Shown here in pieces: positions 60,252-64,000 of a DNA stretch of 64,000 nucleotides. Origin of the DNA: Centroberyx gerrardi (taxonomy: Eukaryota > Chordata > Actinopteri > Beryciformes > Berycidae). How positions within the stretch are numbered: the stretch's first letter is position 1; every line of letters starts with the position of its first letter. A program made the position numbers and the translations under genes. The stretch lies in assembly GCF_048128805.1 (NCBI RefSeq), contig NC_136016.1:16512676-16576675 (forward strand), read 5' to 3'. The notes beneath the pieces are model-generated. The model ran no database searches, was not told the DNA's origin, and worked only from the letters and a program-made list of their open reading frames with translations.

Positions 60252-61722
60252 ATGGACTGGATAATTACTGCTGCACTGTTCTTGTCAGGTAAGACAAAGT
60301 TAGACCTCCTGTTTCCTTTCCACTGCGGCTTAGAAAAACGCATATGTAGCGCATATACCGGAAGCACAAGTGACTGAATAATCATATATTTAAATTTTAG
60401 TTTCTACAATGATAGTAAAATATTGTCATATCAGCAATAATGAAACATTTTTATTTCATTTATAACATAGTCAAGATGTTCCTGTAAGATGACAAAAGTG
60501 CAGTAAAATACTTTTATTCTTCAAATCACCAGGACTAGTAATTGTGATCAATAAGTTAATCCAGAAATATCTTAATCAGTATTATCGTTTCAGTCATGAT
60601 TGCTCAGCCCCAGTGTGTCAGACTACCTGGCTCCATTCAACGAAGACCCCAAACTCAGAAGCTGTTGAATGCAAATTCAACTAAGTTTTGTCAACCTTAA
60701 CCCTAAAAAAAGCTTCACACATATTTTTTTTTTTCTTTCTCATTTTCTGCATTGTCTATTAATCCATTCTATGCTATGAATATACAGTATATGGTCATGA
60801 AGGTCATGGCTGGAAATAAGTTATAATAATGGGGCTTTATGCTGCGTTCAGGTCATATCGGAAAAAGGGAACAGGATGACATCTACAACTTGTACGTGTT
60901 CTAGTGTAGGCCATAAAAAAAAATAAAAAAAAATCAACCATAGACAAACTGCAGCAGATATTACTCCCTTTTTGTATGCAGACATGATTGTATTAGTGTG
61001 ACTATAACTGATAATTTAGATTTTTATTATCTTGGAATGTTGACAGTTGACACTTCCACTGAATGTGGAAGTTGGCCTACTGGCTTTTCCCAGTCGGCTG
61101 CTCGTATTTATGGTAAATTTGACATGACATGAATGTGGTATTAGTAACCAAGGAGGGGGTAGAAGCTCAACACTCAGATATTCACACCTGGGACACTGGC
61201 AGCTTTTGCTTCTCACCTACACAGCTGCTCTGACACTCTGAAACAGACTTTCTGCAACCACTTTAGTGATATTTCACCAATGATAAGTTCCATGAGTGGC
61301 ATCGGTGGTTGAGTTGAGTTTATTTTTAGTTTAGTTTATTTTTGTCCATTTTTAAAAAACAAAAATCAAAACAAAACCTCAAAAGTATAATTCCCATGCC
61401 GGTTGCGTGTGTGTGTGTGTGAGTCAGCTTATCACCACAACATTTGTCATCGTTCATGCATGAATCAATGCTGAAAAAAGGAACAAAAACCACACTAAAT
61501 AATGCTTTCAGTTACCCTTACTTGCGTAACATTTATCCGAAGTTGGTCTCCCTATAGGGATAAATAAAGTATCTATCATTTCATCTGGATACAAATGGAT
61601 TCTTGTCAATAAAACAACTGTTATATCAGAAGTTGGACGAATGTATCCATCATTAAGTTTTAAATTAAATATTACTAAGAATAAGCATTAACAATAGGTA
61701 GATATAGATAGATAGATCGATC

Positions 61723-61779
<57 letters not shown>

Positions 61780-63616
61780 CCTGCCCTAAAAAGAAATTAG
61801 TAAATAAGTTTAAAATGTGCAAATAATTGTTTAAATCAGATAAACTGTCTACTTCTTCCTTCTTCATTCCTCAGTGTTCAAAGCTGCAGTTGGTTTTAAC
61901 ATCGATCCTGTGGCCTGGAAGTCCCTGAGTCAACCTGCTGCAGGTTTTGGATACCAGGTGGTACAAAGACGACAGGAGTGAGTAAAGAGAAAGCACGGAT
62001 CGGTGTGGGTGAACACGGGTCTACTACGGCCACATGTGTACCATCTTTAGCCTGTTGTGATCAAGAGTTATTTTTCCCTTGCATCATCATGCTCTTTTCT
62101 CACAGTAATGAGGATGTAGACATCCAGCATTCATTGATAAAGAAAATGTGGGGTTTCTTGAAGGTTTTGTGCTAACCTATGTTTTCAAATTTGTCTCTGG
62201 TCCCTCTCCTCAGCTTGCTGGTCAGCGCCCCCTTTGAAGAGTATTCACAAAATAGGAGGGGACAAATTTATAAATGCTCCACTCGGACCTGCACTGCCAT
62301 GACAATTCAAGGTAACCAACACCAATTCTAAATCAACATACTAAGTGTTCATCTCCAAATGCTATATATATATCTTGAAAAAAAACAAAAAAACAAGTAA
62401 ATCATTTAGTAGCTCTAAAACATAGGTACAAGCTATTTTGCGAACCTAGGACTCAAGTTACCCAATCTCCTTTTTAAAAATACATAAGTTATTTTAGTTT
62501 TGAGCTATCAGTCATTATGTAAAACTAGGTGTCAATTTGTTCAAACAATTTGCATGTCATTTAGCAGAGAAAGTCTTCATATCTTCATACTGGTAGCACA
62601 CCAGTATCAGGGGAGATTAGCATTTGATTCTTTAGAAACAGTGTAACCCTGTGTAGTATATACAGTACTGACAGGCTGACATACAGTATCAGAGTGGCTG
62701 TAGTCTGGTTGTAGTTATCAGAAGAGATAGCAAAGTCATGTACTTGTGGTTTCATTTGCAGAAAAAATATTGTGAACCCTATACTTTATGCCTATACTTG
62801 AACCCTATACTTTAATTATATTTTTCACTTAATTAACATATTAATATACAATATGCAGACTTTTTTTTTATCCCGCGGTATATTATCTTTCTTTCTCCTT
62901 AACCCAGTGCCAGATTTTGCAGTCAACATGTCCCTTGGTTTGACAATGACGAGTGACCCAACCACAAAAAAGACTTTGGTGAGCTGGTAAACTACAATGA
63001 TTTACATTGCAAATATCAATCCAGAGGTCCTATGTACTGTAGTTGGATTACATTTTGAAAGTATGTTGCTGATAAAAAGTAAATTGTTTCTTTGTTTCAG
63101 AAAAATGGATAATGGTTGCCATGCAAATTACACTAGTGCATATGTGTAATTTGTCCACAGATTAAATTTAGAACTAGTTACTAGTAGGATAATTTCAAAT
63201 TCATCATCTTTTTAAATGAATGGATATTAAAAATTAATTGTTGATGCAATGAGTTTTTCTACCCATTACTACCCAAAATACATCAGAATATAAACTGTAC
63301 ATTTCTTGCATTCAATGATGCAATGTTAATGCTAGGTGCATTTAAAAGTTTGCTATAATGGCCACATAATGTCAGGTATATCAGGGACTGGATTTCAGAA
63401 TGAAATTCTCAGTGTTTTTGCTCTTTGTAGTAGGGCTACCATTTTCTTTCTGCTTGGATTCTACTGTCTGTTAATCAAGACATGACTTTATCTCTTTTCA
63501 GGCATGTGGCCCAACCATTCCAAAAGACTGCAAAAGTATCACTAAATACAATGGCGTGTGCTTGCAGATAGATGTAAATAATAGGTTTGGACTCCATATG
63601 CCTTCTTCTCTTGAGG
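60252..63616 (+). CDS. Leukocyte-type integrin alpha chain, N-terminal part (partial)
   Basis: Alpha subunit of a beta-2-type cell-surface integrin. Exons 60252-60288, 61875-61977, 62214-62311, 62908-62978 and 63502-63616 join in phase for the first 141 residues; the gene continues beyond the right edge. The signal peptide MDWIITAALFLS continues into exon 2. The mature start (FNIDPVAWKSL) is followed by the first beta-propeller blade (GFGYQVVQRRQDLLVSAPFE and IYKCSTRTC) and by VPDFAVNMSLGLTMTSDPTT, TLACGPTIPKDC and NGVCLQIDVNN. This Cys pattern and the NMSLGL motif match CD11a/b/c/d (ITGAL, ITGAM, ITGAX, ITGAD), whose I domain would follow. Which member it is cannot be told from this part. 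Confidence 0.92.
61695..61778. repeat. (GATA)n microsatellite in integrin intron 1
   Basis: About 84 bases of GATA units. It follows ATAAATAAAGTATCTATC (near 61560), which resembles a LINE 3' tail. Confidence 0.9.
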
Positions 63617-64000
63617 GTAAATATGTTGATATGAAATGCAAGAAGCTGCTATAAAATGTAATTTGAAGGTGACATCACTTAACACTTCACCAGTCCACTT
63701 TTTCCACAGTATCAAAGGCAGTGGTGAAAAACCAATAATAAAGACAGTGTTGAGAACATGCTGATAATATTTGCATACCCTGACCTGCACACACACTCAA
63801 AAACAAAGCAACACAATATCCATATTGGAAGAAACCAAAGTAAAGGGTTAGTTGCAACGGAGCAAGAGGCATTACAGGAGGGACACATTTTGGTCACACA
63901 CACTGAGTCAGTGTTTTCACTGGTTCACCTCAGGCCTGGCCGGAATCAGACTCAATGAATTTGAATGCTACTATCACTCTGAGAAAATGTTGCCTACACA

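Overview
This window is nuclear DNA of a teleost fish, most likely a percomorph. Genes are split by short GT-AG introns, the spacers are full of fish-type repeats (LINE, hAT, Tc1, Helitron and TTAA MITE remnants, CA/GA/GATA microsatellites), and the recognisable genes are vertebrate. All exon coordinates below were worked out by hand from splice signals, reading phase and family similarity.

Layout from left to right: (1) minus strand, 5' part of eif3c, running off the left edge; (2) minus strand, 4.4-12.1 kb, an unrecognised 1269-residue Ser/Thr-rich protein with five 81-residue repeats and a C-terminal coiled coil; (3) minus strand, 13.2-22.5 kb, a 2161-residue Glu-rich protein whose ends resemble apolipoprotein B receptor (apobr), with one exon of exactly 2000 codons; (4) minus strand, 23.6-31.7 kb, a 13-exon immunoglobulin-superfamily gene whose single transmembrane exon lies in the middle of the Ig array; (5) plus strand, two tandem copies of a chymotrypsin-fold serine protease with a hydrophobic C-terminus (35.0-37.8 and 43.2-47.9 kb), separated by a minisatellite, palindromes, a gypsy fossil and a Helitron fragment; (6) minus strand, 52.7-57.6 kb, aldolase A; (7) plus strand, from 60.25 kb, the 5' exons of a leukocyte-type integrin alpha chain, running off the right edge.

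EIF3C, APOBR, ALDOA, the CD11 integrins and prostasin-type proteases all map to human 16p11.2, so the window looks like a compact fish counterpart of that region. This supports the apobr call.

Most unusual points: the Ig protein, in which three of four domains after the membrane segment lack one or both canonical disulfide cysteines while all three before it keep both; the protease pair, whose S1 pocket has Gly at 189 and Glu at 226; the partial internal duplication of apobr; and a 23-codon upstream ORF ending one base before the start codon of the repeat protein.
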